A DNA stretch of 26,902 nt, from the NCBI GenBank assembly GCA_937988885.1, contig CALKHR010000064.1, forward strand, positions 1 to 26,902, read 5' to 3'. Made by a program: the position numbers and the translations under genes. Within the stretch, counting starts at the first letter, position 1. Every line of letters begins with the position of its first letter. Below, in pieces: positions 7,974-16,042 of this stretch. The stretch is from an uncultured Roseiflexaceae bacterium (GTDB lineage Bacteria; Chloroflexota; Chloroflexia; Chloroflexales; Roseiflexaceae). The notes beneath the pieces are model-generated. The model was given only the letters and a program-made list of their open reading frames with translations, searched no databases and was not told the DNA's origin.

Positions 7974-10121
7974 TTAATCGATCGCCTCGAAGCAGAACAG
8001 CTCGGAGGTGAGCGGCCCCTCAAGGCGCACACGCAAACCGTGTTGCTGGAGCGTAAAACCATCGACCACGTGGCTCTGACCAGTGTTGTCCCAGGTCACG
8101 CGGTAGCGCCGCGAGACATCCAAACCGCGTGGTCGCAGCGTGTACTCCGATTCATGCGGCGCCGTGAGCTGGAACACGCCAGCGATCGCGCGGCTGTAAT
8201 CCTTGGCGGCCAACTCCAGCACACCCCAACCGTGCGGTTCGGTGCCCTCGAAGGTCGGCGTGTGGTGGTAGATTCGGCTCTGGTGATGGAAAGGCCGGAT
8301 AAAATTCTTGTACAGATCGACCATGTGGCGGATGCGAGCGATCTGCACGGGATTGCGGGGCGCGCCTTCGGGGTGGAAGAGCGCGATCGTCGGGCGCACA
8401 AACAGCAGCAGACGGCCCTGGAAATCGAGCTCGGCGGTGGTGTGGCCGTTCTGCCCGCCCAACAGCCGATCGACATGCTCCGGCGGCAGCGCCATCGTCA
8501 TACCGTTGGTGATACTGAAGGCGCGCGGCGCGATTTGCCAGTCCGTCACCCAGCTGTGGCTGAAGCGCTGCACCATCCCGATGTCGGTGCGCCCGCCACC
8601 GCTGGCACACGTCTCGAAGATCACATCGGGGAAGCGCTCCCGCAAGCGGTCGTAGATGCTGTAGAGCGCCTCGTAGTAGCGCCAGTAGCCGTTCTCCACA
8701 AAGCCATCGCGCTCATTGGCGATCGCCGGGCCGATGTTGCCCACGTTGTAGTCGAGCCGGAAGAACTCCAACTCGTTCTCGGTGATCACCTTGCTGATCT
8801 GCTCCTCCATCCATCGGGCAGCATCGGGATTGGTCAGGTCGAGCATATTGCCCAAGCGCTGTTGACCGTCGTAGGTGGTGGCGAGCCATTCGGGGTGCTC
8901 CTGCATCACGCGGCTGCTCTTGCCGATGCGCTCGGCGTCCATCCAGAGGCCGAACAGCATGCCGTGTTTGTGAGCGGCGTCGCGGAAGGGTTTGAGGCCC
9001 TGGGGGAAACGTTCGAGATTGACCTGCCAATCGCCCACGGTGTCCCACCAGAAGCTGTGCGGCGCGGCGTACCAACTCGCATCGATAAAAAAGACCTCGG
9101 AGCCGATCTCGGCGGCCATCTCGATCTGCTCCAGCACCGATTGATGCGTGATCTCGATCTCCGGCCCGATGCCCGTCTCGATCCAGCCGCCGCGCCCGCG
9201 CGCCTGCGGCCTGAACACGGTCTTGCGTAGGTGATCGTGCATCGCTTGAATGGCGCTATCGAGATCGCCGATCAGCATGCCCAAATGCAGGGCGGGCGTC
9301 TTGATCGTCTCGCCCGGCGCGATCACCCGTTGCGGCGCGGGTGCATCCGGTCCCGCCCGGAAGAACAGCTTGGCGCTGCCATCGGTCGTGCCTATATCGG
9401 CATCGAGATCGAACTCGAAGGTGTAGCCGCCCGACCACTCCAACTGCGCGATGAAGTGCTCGCCGGTCGCGTTGTTGCGCAGCACAAACATCGGGTGGCG
9501 GAAGCGGTTGCGGCGGTAGTGCCCATCGATGCGCAGATTGGCGTTCGGCAGCGGCTGCCACTGGAAGTGCCCCTCATCGCCCCAGTTCGTATTGGCCATA
9601 TAACCAACTTCGAACAGCGGCTTGTTGCGATGCGCGGTATGCGCCGCCCAGCGCTTCACCATCTGCAACACACCGCTCCACGGGGCCACCGCGCCCAGCG
9701 CCGCTGGTCGCTCGCCCGTGTTGGTGATCTCCAGCCAGCGTGTCAAGACGCTCGTACCGTCCAGCAGGGTGTTCACCCGCACGGTGACCGGGCGCACCGA
9801 GTGTCGCAGCGTGATGCTGACCAGCAGGCCCTTCTCGCGCTGCGCCCGGGTGAAATCGACCCACTCCCAGTGCGAGCCGAGCAACTGCCCGTCGATCTCA
9901 AGCCAAAAGGCTTGCGGCGTGGGGTGCTTGGTGGGGTCGAGGCGCACATCCTCCCAAGCGTTGATATAGCCCGCCCCGTTCCAGGCCCGCCCCACGAACT
10001 GCCCCTTGATCAGCGATTCCTCATAGGTTGTGAAGCTGCTGCGGTAACTGATCGTCGGTGCTGGTTCGGTGGTCAAAAAGGCGTCAACCCATTGCGTTGG
10101 TTCTGCTGACGATACTGCCAT
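7974..10121 (-). CDS. Glycoside hydrolase family 36 alpha-galactosidase
   Basis: 715 residues from the ATG at 10121, which has AAAGGAGC 9 bases upstream (an ATG 10 codons earlier lies before that site). Hydrolyses terminal alpha-galactosides with retention. The N-terminal beta-sandwich (~1-290) precedes a TIM barrel (~310-640) and a C-terminal beta domain. Catalytic motifs: nucleophile D457 in FFRLDYNVGN and acid/base D527 in SWVTDW, after the family's CASGGGRTDIGM segment. FIDASWY and FGLWMDAERIG are typical barrel strands. No signal peptide, so it is cytoplasmic. It is the first gene of the minus-strand run, divergent from a GntR regulator, with GH2 about 134 bases downstream. Alpha-galactosidase is most likely; alpha-N-acetylgalactosaminidase is a rarer activity in the family. 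Confidence 0.95.
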   Translation of the reverse strand: MAVSSAEPTQWVDAFLTTEPAPTISYRSSFTTYEESLIKGQFVGRAWNGAGYINAWEDVRLDPTKHPTPQAFWLEIDGQLLGSHWEWVDFTRAQREKGLLVSITLRHSVRPVTVRVNTLLDGTSVLTRWLEITNTGERPAALGAVAPWSGVLQMVKRWAAHTAHRNKPLFEVGYMANTNWGDEGHFQWQPLPNANLRIDGHYRRNRFRHPMFVLRNNATGEHFIAQLEWSGGYTFEFDLDADIGTTDGSAKLFFRAGPDAPAPQRVIAPGETIKTPALHLGMLIGDLDSAIQAMHDHLRKTVFRPQARGRGGWIETGIGPEIEITHQSVLEQIEMAAEIGSEVFFIDASWYAAPHSFWWDTVGDWQVNLERFPQGLKPFRDAAHKHGMLFGLWMDAERIGKSSRVMQEHPEWLATTYDGQQRLGNMLDLTNPDAARWMEEQISKVITENELEFFRLDYNVGNIGPAIANERDGFVENGYWRYYEALYSIYDRLRERFPDVIFETCASGGGRTDIGMVQRFSHSWVTDWQIAPRAFSITNGMTMALPPEHVDRLLGGQNGHTTAELDFQGRLLLFVRPTIALFHPEGAPRNPVQIARIRHMVDLYKNFIRPFHHQSRIYHHTPTFEGTEPHGWGVLELAAKDYSRAIAGVFQLTAPHESEYTLRPRGLDVSRRYRVTWDNTGQSHVVDGFTLQQHGLRVRLEGPLTSELFCFEAID

Positions 10122-10468
10122 AAGGTGGAAGCTCCTTTGTTTGGAATGCAAGGTGAATCTGAGAACTGGTGATATGTACTCGATGCTACCTAAACGCTCA
10201 GGGTGCGGGGTAGCCTACCACACGCGAGCAACGATAGGGATAGTCCTGCGGCGCTTCCACACGGCGTTATGGATGAGCAATCTAGGCGAACAATCAAAAA
10301 CCAAGTCTGAGGAACTGTGTTTCTGAAGCGGGAGGAACAGGAGCAGCGCAACCCGTATCGATACGGCTACGATCGATGGTTGCCCGAGCGCTGAGGGAAA
10401 GAAGTGTAGCCCTGAGCATCGCTGCCCTCCATTATCACCCTCATTGGCGATCTTCTCAAAAGCAAAGC

Positions 10469-10497
10469 TTGACAAAGTGTAATGTATTCTGTATACA
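10469..10497 (+). promoter_or_regulatory. Sigma70-type promoter for gntR (TTGACA-17-TATACA)
   Basis: Consensus -35 TTGACA at 10469-10474, a 17-base spacer and TATACA at 10492-10497. The nearest plus-strand start codon is gntR at 10735, which gives a leader of about 230 nt. Confidence 0.65.
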
Positions 10498-10503
10498 ATA
10501 TAC
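10483..10503. promoter_or_regulatory. Overlapping dyads on the -10 element, candidate GntR operator
   Basis: Two interlocked inverted repeats cover the -10: TGTAT-5-ATACA (10483-10497) and GTATA-3-TATAC (10491-10503). GTATAC/TGGTAT-type cores are common in operators of FadR/UxuR-like GntR-FCD regulators, and a regulator of that class is encoded just downstream. Autorepression plus control of the divergent glycosidase run is the inferred role. Confidence 0.45.
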
Positions 10504-10734
10504 CAAGTGGCGGGATTATAGATGGAGTTGCAATCTCTGTCAAGCAGCATTACAATGCGTGAATCGTGGTGAGAGAGATGCTTCGTGTCGCAATTGTGTG
10601 AGAAACCCCAGGAATAGCCCGGTTTCCCTAGCGATCAGAAACGGCGATTGTGATGCATTGCCCTGGCTATTTGTCAATCTGCGAGATGAAGCCTCTGCTG
10701 CAATCGTCGGTTGTTCGTGAGCGGAAAGGGAGTT

Positions 10735-11475
10735 ATGCACGATCGTTTTGCTCCTCCATTGGCGCAATCGGCCCCATTACGACAGATCATCGCAAATGAG
10801 ATGCGTCGCGCGATCATCCTGGGTGAGCTACCACCCGGTTCGCGTCTCGATGAGCAATGGCTCGCCGATAAGTTCGGCGTCAGCCGCATCCCCATCCGTG
10901 AGATGTTTCCATTGCTAGAGCGTAATGGTCTGGTACGTATCGAACCCCGCCGTGGCGTATTCGTGGTCGGTCTCTCCAACGAAGATATCCACGATGTCTA
11001 CGAATGTCGATCGGTGTTAGAGGCACGCTCCATCCGCCGTGTCGCCGAAACGATCGATGCCGAAGGCTTGGCGCGCCTGCGCGAACTGGTTGATCGGGTG
11101 GAATGGGCTATGCGCAACAACCAGCCCGACCGCATTGTGGCCTACGATATCGCCTTCCACCGCGAGATCGTGGTGATGGCGGGCAATAAGCGTATCCTGG
11201 CCGCTTGGGATATGCTGGTCGAGTTGATCTCGGTCCTGCTCGACATCAGCTCCAGCGTGTTCCGCGATGTGGTATTGCCCTACGATCCCGTCGCGCCGCA
11301 GCGCCATACCAAGCTGCTCCATTTCATCGAGACTCGCAACGCTGATGCGGCTGAAGAACTGTTGATGAATCACTTGTACGGTAGTGAAGTGGCGGTGCGC
11401 GAGGCGATCAAGTATATGCGCGAAAAATACAGCGCCGAGGCTTCCGATCCCGCCTCGAAGTCATACCATCGCTAG
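10735..11475 (+). CDS. GntR family transcriptional regulator, FCD subfamily
   Basis: 246 residues from the ATG at 10735 (AAAGGGAG just upstream). The N-terminal winged helix (~12-75) has the family pattern MRRAIILGELPPGSRL, LADKFGVSRIPIREMFPLLE and GLVRIEPRRGVFV. The C-terminal FCD helical domain has likely metal/ligand residues D138 and H142 (YDIAFHREI), H191 and H213 (LLMNHLYGSE). Regulators of this subfamily usually bind sugar acids, carboxylates or amino acids and release DNA on binding. It is divergent from the GH36-GH2-dehydrogenase run, so repression of that run is the likely job. It may also control the downstream GNAT-Rieske genes, which start 81 bases after its stop. Confidence 0.92.
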   Translation: MHDRFAPPLAQSAPLRQIIANEMRRAIILGELPPGSRLDEQWLADKFGVSRIPIREMFPLLERNGLVRIEPRRGVFVVGLSNEDIHDVYECRSVLEARSIRRVAETIDAEGLARLRELVDRVEWAMRNNQPDRIVAYDIAFHREIVVMAGNKRILAAWDMLVELISVLLDISSSVFRDVVLPYDPVAPQRHTKLLHFIETRNADAAEELLMNHLYGSEVAVREAIKYMREKYSAEASDPASKSYHR

Positions 11476-11556
11476 CCCAAACCACAGTATCCGCTTGCTG
11501 GGGCTGTTCCCCGAGCTATACCCCAGCACCTCTGTTGCTTGAAACGTGAGGCGATT

Positions 11557-12084
11557 GTGGCGAGCACACTCCTCTCGGTGCGACCAGCACACACGCACGA
11601 TGCCGAAGGATTAGCGGCGTTGGCGCGGCGCGTCTTTGCCGCGACCTACGGCTCGGCCATGCCACCTGCTGCGCTCGCGACCTACCTCCGCGAAGCGCTG
11701 ACACCGCACATCTTCCGCACCTACATCGCCAACAACGACCTGCTTGTGGCGCACGAGGGCGAGCGGTTGGTGGGCTATGCGCGCCTCGTGCGGGGTGAGC
11801 CTCCCGCCTGCGTGCCCGACCGCAACGCGACCGAATTGGCGCAACTGTACATCGATCAGGAGTTCCACGGTCAGGGCTTCGGTGCGTGCTTGATGGAGGC
11901 GGCGATTGCACGGGTTCCGGGTGCGCTGTGGCTGTGCGCTTGGCGTCAGAATGTCCGCGCGCTGCGCTTCTACGCTCGATACGGCTTTGTTGAGGTGGGC
12001 AGCATCGTAGTGGTTGCCCAGGAGATCGCTTTTGATGATGTGGTGTTGGTGCGCGCCGCCAACAAGCCAAGGGAGCTATCATGA
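11557..12084 (+). CDS. GNAT family N-acetyltransferase (PaiA-like)
   Basis: 175 residues from the GTG at 11557, preceded by GAGG; a TTG six codons upstream is the alternative. Acetyl-CoA-dependent transfer to an amine is the family reaction. The acetyl-CoA-binding motif A is visible as LYIDQEFHGQGFGACLMEAA (Q-x-x-G-x-G/A type). The N-terminal segment RRVFAATYGSAMPPAALATYLREALT resembles the spermidine/polyamine acetyltransferase PaiA group, and the C-terminal NVRALRFYARYGFVEVG is the usual GNAT ending. Its TGA overlaps the ATG of the Rieske oxygenase gene by four bases (ATGA), so the two are probably translationally coupled. The substrate is unknown. Confidence 0.87.
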   Translation: MASTLLSVRPAHTHDAEGLAALARRVFAATYGSAMPPAALATYLREALTPHIFRTYIANNDLLVAHEGERLVGYARLVRGEPPACVPDRNATELAQLYIDQEFHGQGFGACLMEAAIARVPGALWLCAWRQNVRALRFYARYGFVEVGSIVVVAQEIAFDDVVLVRAANKPRELS

Positions 12085-13055
12085 TCGACGATCCCGTACT
12101 GCTGAACGACTGGCACCCCGTAATGCGCGACCGCGATCTGGTTGAGGGTGGCATCAAACCCGTGCGCTTACTGGGTGAGGATTTGGTGCTTTGGCGGGCC
12201 AATGGTGTTGCGCATGCCTGGCAGGATCTGTGCATTCATCGCGGCGCCAAGCTCTCGTTGGGGCGCGTGCAGGATGGCTGCCTGGCGTGCCCGTACCACG
12301 GCTGGGTCTACGCCGAGAGCGGGCGCTGCGTGCATATGCCCGCGCATCCCGAGCAGACGCCTCCCGCCAAGGCTGTTGTGCGGCGCTACAAGCTGCGCGA
12401 GCGCTACGGCCTGCTGTGGGTCTGTTTAGGCGAGCCGTCCGGCGACATCCCGCCGTTCCCAGAGTGGGGTCAGCCCGGCTTTGGTGCAGCCGTCTGCGGC
12501 CCGTTCGAGCATATCCAGGCGCATGGCCCCCGCTTGATCGAGAATTATCTGGATGCGGCGCACTTCCCGTTCGTGCACGAGGGCGTGTTGGGCGACCCGA
12601 ACCGTCCACAGTTGGGTGAGTTCGAGGTGCGCACCACCGAGGCCGGCATAGAGTCCGACCCGATCGAGGTGTATCAGCCCGATCCCTACGGCGGCAGTTC
12701 GGGCCTCGTCACGTACACGTACCACGTCTATCGCCCGCTGACGGCGCACTTCACCAAGCATATGCCCACCGCCACCAACGGTATGGTGCTCACTATCACC
12801 CCGCACGACGCGATGGATAGTACGGCCTGGTTTATCGTGGCGACCACCGCTGTCCAGAACAGCGAGCAACTTGAGCGCGATTACACCCCGCGCATCACGA
12901 CGATCTTCGAGGAGGATCGTGCGATCGTCGAATCGCAGCGCCCTGAGCTACTGCCGCTCGATCTCCAAGCCGAACTGCATCTTCGCTCTGACCGCGTGGC
13001 GATTGCATATCGGCGTTGGCTCCGGCAACTGGGCTTGCGGTTTGGCACGGCTTAA
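12081..13055 (+). CDS. Rieske non-haem iron oxygenase, alpha subunit
   Basis: 324 residues. The N-terminal Rieske [2Fe-2S] domain has C51-x-H53 (CIHRG) and C70-xx-H73 (CPYHGW). The catalytic domain has the mononuclear iron motif EN(155)YLD(158)AAH(161)FPFVH(166), and a candidate acidic third ligand near the C-terminus in FEEDRAIVESQ. Such enzymes hydroxylate or O/N-demethylate aromatic or alicyclic compounds with O2 and electrons from a reductase, and no ferredoxin or reductase gene is nearby. It overlaps the GNAT gene by 4 bases and is followed 17 bases later by a small gene, so the three form a tight unit. The closest functional group cannot be chosen from motifs alone. Confidence 0.92.
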   Translation: MIDDPVLLNDWHPVMRDRDLVEGGIKPVRLLGEDLVLWRANGVAHAWQDLCIHRGAKLSLGRVQDGCLACPYHGWVYAESGRCVHMPAHPEQTPPAKAVVRRYKLRERYGLLWVCLGEPSGDIPPFPEWGQPGFGAAVCGPFEHIQAHGPRLIENYLDAAHFPFVHEGVLGDPNRPQLGEFEVRTTEAGIESDPIEVYQPDPYGGSSGLVTYTYHVYRPLTAHFTKHMPTATNGMVLTITPHDAMDSTAWFIVATTAVQNSEQLERDYTPRITTIFEEDRAIVESQRPELLPLDLQAELHLRSDRVAIAYRRWLRQLGLRFGTA

Positions 13056-13072
13056 AACAATGCAGGGATGCT

Positions 13073-13360
13073 ATGTTGTACCGCGTACTTGTCGATGACA
13101 ACTTCCATGCCTTAGATCCCGAGTATCGCTACGAGTTGGGCACGTACCCCAGCTTCGAGGAGGCGCGCGCTGCGGCTCAGCAGTTCATCGATACGTACCT
13201 GCAGGAGACGTATCGCCCCGGCATGAGCGCGTCGCATCTCTTCCAGCTGTTCACGCTGTTCGGCGAGGACCCATTCATCGTTGCCCCCGACCTGCCCAGC
13301 GTCGCCTTCTCCTCGTGGGATTACGCTCGCCAGCGCTGCGAAGCGATCTGCGCCAGCTAG
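13073..13360 (+). CDS. Small protein of unknown function (95 aa) in the Rieske unit
   Basis: 95 residues from the ATG at 13073, preceded by CAGGGA; a longer frame back to 13016 would overlap the oxygenase gene. No family is recognised. The sequence starts MLYRVLVDDNFHALDPEYRYELGTY, followed by a helix SFEEARAAAQQFIDTYLQETY, and ends in ...SSWDYARQRCEAICAS. It is soluble, without a signal peptide or metal motif. The fold suggests a compact alpha/beta protein of the kind that carries an ELGTYPSFEEA 'elapsed-field' hairpin plus helix. Placed 17 bases after the oxygenase gene, it may be an accessory to that enzyme. It has coding-like composition and good spacing, so I think it is real. Confidence 0.7.
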   Translation: MLYRVLVDDNFHALDPEYRYELGTYPSFEEARAAAQQFIDTYLQETYRPGMSASHLFQLFTLFGEDPFIVAPDLPSVAFSSWDYARQRCEAICAS

Positions 13361-13807
13361 AATCTGCCCTCATCCTTCACGCTCCCGCTCGCAATGCAGA
13401 ATGAAATGCTGTGATATTTTGATCATATGACTTATTATGCTGATATAGTCATAATTGAAAAGAATACAACAGATACCAGAATGATCGCCGCATGAGGAGT
13501 TGCAGCCGACCTGCTCGTGTGAACGCGCATTCCCGCGTATAGCGCATCCCACGCTCTCGCAGAAGAGACGCATCAGCATGCGTTGTACGTTTATAACCCG
13601 CCTGATGTTCGTTACTTCCACATTGGAATACTTTTCAGAAGGCTTCTGAACGCCCTAGATGGCACACCAAAGCCCGAAACTTGATCACGGGCGTTGAGGC
13701 CGAGGTTGGGCCTTTGATCGAAAAATATTTGCTCTGGTTGATGGCATTTCGGGGAAAAAGCGCCTTAAAGAATACTTAGTCATCTTTATCTTTTCTGTGA
13801 CAAAGTT
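13361..13807. other. Non-coding interval with several inverted repeats
   Basis: About 450 AT-rich bases. Visible structure: a 7-bp inverted repeat TATGACT/AGTCATA (13426-13432, 13447-13453), and AACGCCC near 13647 facing GGGCGTT near 13692, with an inner GCCCG/CGGGC that competes for the same right arm. No gene, RNA or clear terminator is supported. It should contain the end of the Rieske transcript and the promoter of the HAD gene. Confidence 0.5.
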
Positions 13808-13843
13808 ATGGTATCCTGTGTGCGTGATATTCGTTGCGCGACA

Positions 13844-14512
13844 ATGGAGTACAATTTGACCCACCGAACTCTGCTTTTTGATTTGGATGGAACTCTGACC
13901 GATTCGCAACCTGGGATTACTGCGAGTATCCGTTTTGCGCTTGAGCGAATGGGCGTACCTAGCCCTTCGACTGCAGAGTTATCCAGATATATTGGCCCAC
14001 CATTGCGCGAAACGCTGAAGAAGTTGCTCAACACCACGGACCCGAAGCGGGTAGAGGCAGCGATGGCGCTGTACCGCGAGCGTTTTAGTGATACGGGTTT
14101 GTTCGAAAATAGCGTGTACGATGGCGTTATTTCGATGTTGGAGCAACTGACGGAGGCTGGTTATCCGGCCTATGTCGCGACCTCGAAGCCGACGGTGTTT
14201 GCGCGGCGTGTTGTGCACTATTTTCAGCTCGATGGCTTCTTCCAGCGCGTGTATGGCGCCGAGCTAGATGGGCGCAACGATAATAAGGCCGATCTGTTGC
14301 GCGCTCTTTTAACGATGGAAGATCTGGACCCCGCTCGCACGGTGATGATCGGCGATCGGCAGGCCGATATTACAGCGGCGAAGGCGAACGGCGTCACATC
14401 GGTTGGGATTCTGTGGGGGTATGGCAGCATCGAAGAGCTGCAAAAGGCTGGGGCCGATTATGTGTGCGAGACACCCGCCGATGTGGTTGAGTTGATCCTA
14501 AGTTTGCCGTGA
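13844..14512 (+). CDS. HAD family phosphatase, phosphoglycolate phosphatase (Gph)-like
   Basis: 222 residues from the ATG at 13844; an in-frame ATG at 13808 is possible and neither has a clear ribosome site. All four HAD motifs are visible: motif I DLDGTLTDS (nucleophile D13, acid/base D15), motif II VATSKP, motif III Lys in NDNKADLL, and motif IV IGDRQADI. The alpha-helical C1 cap (~18-85) includes the YIGPPLRETL segment typical of Gph-like enzymes. The expected role is hydrolysis of small phosphate esters such as 2-phosphoglycolate or nucleotides. It appears monocistronic, with a strong terminator 24 bases after the stop. The exact substrate is uncertain, as is usual for this family. Confidence 0.9.
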   Translation: MEYNLTHRTLLFDLDGTLTDSQPGITASIRFALERMGVPSPSTAELSRYIGPPLRETLKKLLNTTDPKRVEAAMALYRERFSDTGLFENSVYDGVISMLEQLTEAGYPAYVATSKPTVFARRVVHYFQLDGFFQRVYGAELDGRNDNKADLLRALLTMEDLDPARTVMIGDRQADITAAKANGVTSVGILWGYGSIEELQKAGADYVCETPADVVELILSLP

Positions 14513-14535
14513 GTTGTTGAGCGATCGTTTTACAT

Positions 14536-14571
14536 AACGTGTGGGTAGTGCATGCTACTCACACGTTTTTT
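14536..14571 (+). terminator. Rho-independent terminator of the HAD gene
   Basis: AACGTGTGGGTAG (14536-14548) pairs with CTACTCACACGTT (14555-14567) over all 13 positions, one of them G-U. The loop is TGCATG, and the stem runs straight into a TTTTTT tract (14566-14571). The AA opposite the T-run makes it partly bidirectional. Confidence 0.92.
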
Positions 14572-14607
14572 CGATCCGAAGATTGATGAGTTATTAGATA
14601 AACTTAG

Positions 14608-14636
14608 TTGACAATTCGCCAAGTTGTGAGTACACT
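14608..14636 (+). promoter_or_regulatory. Sigma70-type promoter of the VOC/PPOX/CMD operon
   Basis: Consensus TTGACA at 14608-14613, a 17-base spacer and TACACT at 14631-14636. It lies about 110 bases upstream of the first start codon at 14745 and just after the HAD terminator. Confidence 0.8.
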
Positions 14637-14744
14637 ACAGGCGCGGTGTTGAGCGCGCTGCGGAATACAGAACGGAGCAGGGTGTATTCCGCTGCGCGCA
14701 CCTGGTATCGAGATTGGCGAACGTATAGAAGGAGTATCGGCAGT

Positions 14745-15545
14745 ATGAGCATCAGCAACATTGACCATATCGTGATCGCGGTTGATAACCTTGAGCAGAC
14801 GATTGTTGATTACCAGGAACTGGGTTTCACCGTGTTTCCGGGTGGCGAGCACCCTGGCGGGCGAAGCCACAATGCGCTGGTGATCTTTGCCGATGGCAGC
14901 TACTTCGAGTTGATCGCCTTCAAGCAGGAGCGACCGGGCTGGCGCTGGTGGGATGTGCTCCAGAGCCACGGACAGGGCTTGGTCGATTACGCGTTGCTGC
15001 CTACCGAGGTGGAGCGCGACTACGATGCGCTACGGGAGCGCGGTTTGGAGATCGATGGGCCGATCGATGGCGGGCGCACTCGTTTAGATGGCCAACAGGT
15101 CGTTTGGAAGAATGCGCGGGCCAAGACCTCCGACCTGCCGTTTTTGTGCGGCGACATCACGCCGCGCGTGTTGCGCGTGCCGGAGGGCGAGGTGCGCGAG
15201 CACGCAAATGGCGTCGTGGGTGTGGCGGGCATCACGGTGGTCGTGCGCGATCTGGCCGCCAGCGTGGGCCGCTACCGCCTGCTGCTGAACGCCGAGCCGT
15301 TGAGCGTGACGCGCGTGGCGGGCTTGGGTATCGACACAGCAGTTTTTAAATTGGGCGATGCGCGTGTTACACTGGTAGCACCCAACGAAACGAAGGGCCT
15401 TGTTGGTGCGTCATTAGAACAGCATTTGGTGGCTCGTGGTGAGGGCCCCTATGCTGTGGCTCTGCGCACCAACAACCCTGAGCGAGTTGGAGTACTCGAT
15501 CAGAAGTTGGCGCATGGTGCCATTCTGGAACTGCTTGTCGATTAG
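14745..15545 (+). CDS. VOC superfamily (glyoxalase-like) protein
   Basis: 266 residues from the ATG at 14745, with GAAGGAG 10 bases upstream. The N-terminal half matches the glyoxalase-like (Glyoxalase_3 type) pattern: NIDHIVIAVDNLEQTIVDYQELGFTVFPGGEH, then SHNALVIFADGSYFELI. A second VOC half starts at GVVGVAGITVVVRDLAASVGRYRLLLNAEP. H8 in the first strand and the Glu of FELI are candidate metal ligands. VOC proteins include lyases, isomerases, dioxygenases and resistance proteins, and this one cannot be placed further. It is the first gene of a four-gene unit, 14 bases before the PPOX gene, under its own promoter. Confidence 0.85.
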   Translation: MSISNIDHIVIAVDNLEQTIVDYQELGFTVFPGGEHPGGRSHNALVIFADGSYFELIAFKQERPGWRWWDVLQSHGQGLVDYALLPTEVERDYDALRERGLEIDGPIDGGRTRLDGQQVVWKNARAKTSDLPFLCGDITPRVLRVPEGEVREHANGVVGVAGITVVVRDLAASVGRYRLLLNAEPLSVTRVAGLGIDTAVFKLGDARVTLVAPNETKGLVGASLEQHLVARGEGPYAVALRTNNPERVGVLDQKLAHGAILELLVD

Positions 15546-15559
15546 AAAGGAAACACCGT

Positions 15560-15958
15560 ATGTCTTCTCCCAAGCCTATTCCTGCAGAGTTTCTCGATCT
15601 GTTGGAGCGTCCGTTGCCTGCATCGTTGGCGACGACATTGCCGGATGGAACGCCGCAGGTGACGGTGATTTGGTTCAACTACGAGAATGGTTTGGTGCAC
15701 TTCAACTCGGCGGCGGGCCGCCTAAAGGATCGCGCTATCCGTGCCAAGCCATATGTCGCATTTCTGGTGATCGATCCTGATAATCCGTACCGCTACCTCC
15801 AGATTCGCGGCCCGGTGGTGAACATCACCGAGGAGGGCGGAGACGAGCATATCAACGCGCTGTCGCACCGCTACACCGGCCAGGATTACTCCTTCGTGCC
15901 GGGCCAGGTGCGGGTGCGCTACACCTTGGTGCCGGAGAAAGTCGACGCGCACGGCTAA
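15560..15958 (+). CDS. PPOX-class (F420/FMN) split-barrel oxidoreductase
   Basis: 132 residues; AAAGGAA precedes the ATG. The fold signature is clear: PLPASLATTLPDGTPQVTVIWFNYENGLVHFNSAAGRLKDRAIRAKPYVAFLV, then DPDNPYRYLQIRG, which is diagnostic of the pyridoxamine-phosphate-oxidase-like split barrel and close to the Rv1155-type F420-binding group. Family members bind FMN, F420 or haem and reduce or oxidise small molecules, usually as dimers. Position 14 bases after the VOC gene indicates co-transcription. The F420 preference is an inference from the DPDNPYRYL/IRG pattern and the phylum, not proof. Confidence 0.88.
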   Translation: MSSPKPIPAEFLDLLERPLPASLATTLPDGTPQVTVIWFNYENGLVHFNSAAGRLKDRAIRAKPYVAFLVIDPDNPYRYLQIRGPVVNITEEGGDEHINALSHRYTGQDYSFVPGQVRVRYTLVPEKVDAHG

Positions 15959-16042
15959 ACCGTGCGGATCGCAGTGCGGTGGCAATCAGCGCCGCCGCAT
16001 TGCAGATCGGTGCGGTGGTGTTGTGCAGGAAAGAAGGAAACC

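Larger units (their letters stand above)
10122..10734. promoter_or_regulatory. Divergent regulatory region between the GH36 gene and gntR
   Basis: 613 bases without a convincing gene. It must hold the promoter of the minus-strand glycosidase run and that of gntR. Visible elements are the plus-strand promoter at 10469-10497, the dyads at 10483-10503, and a 6-bp inverted repeat GCTACC/GGTAGC (10185-10190, 10209-10214) in what would be the GH36 leader. I could not pick a minus-strand promoter with confidence. Confidence 0.6.

Noticed and set aside
7878..9230. 450-codon plus-strand open frame opposite the GH36 gene
   Set aside because: Antisense to a clear alpha-galactosidase; translation is Val/His/Arg-rich without any motif.
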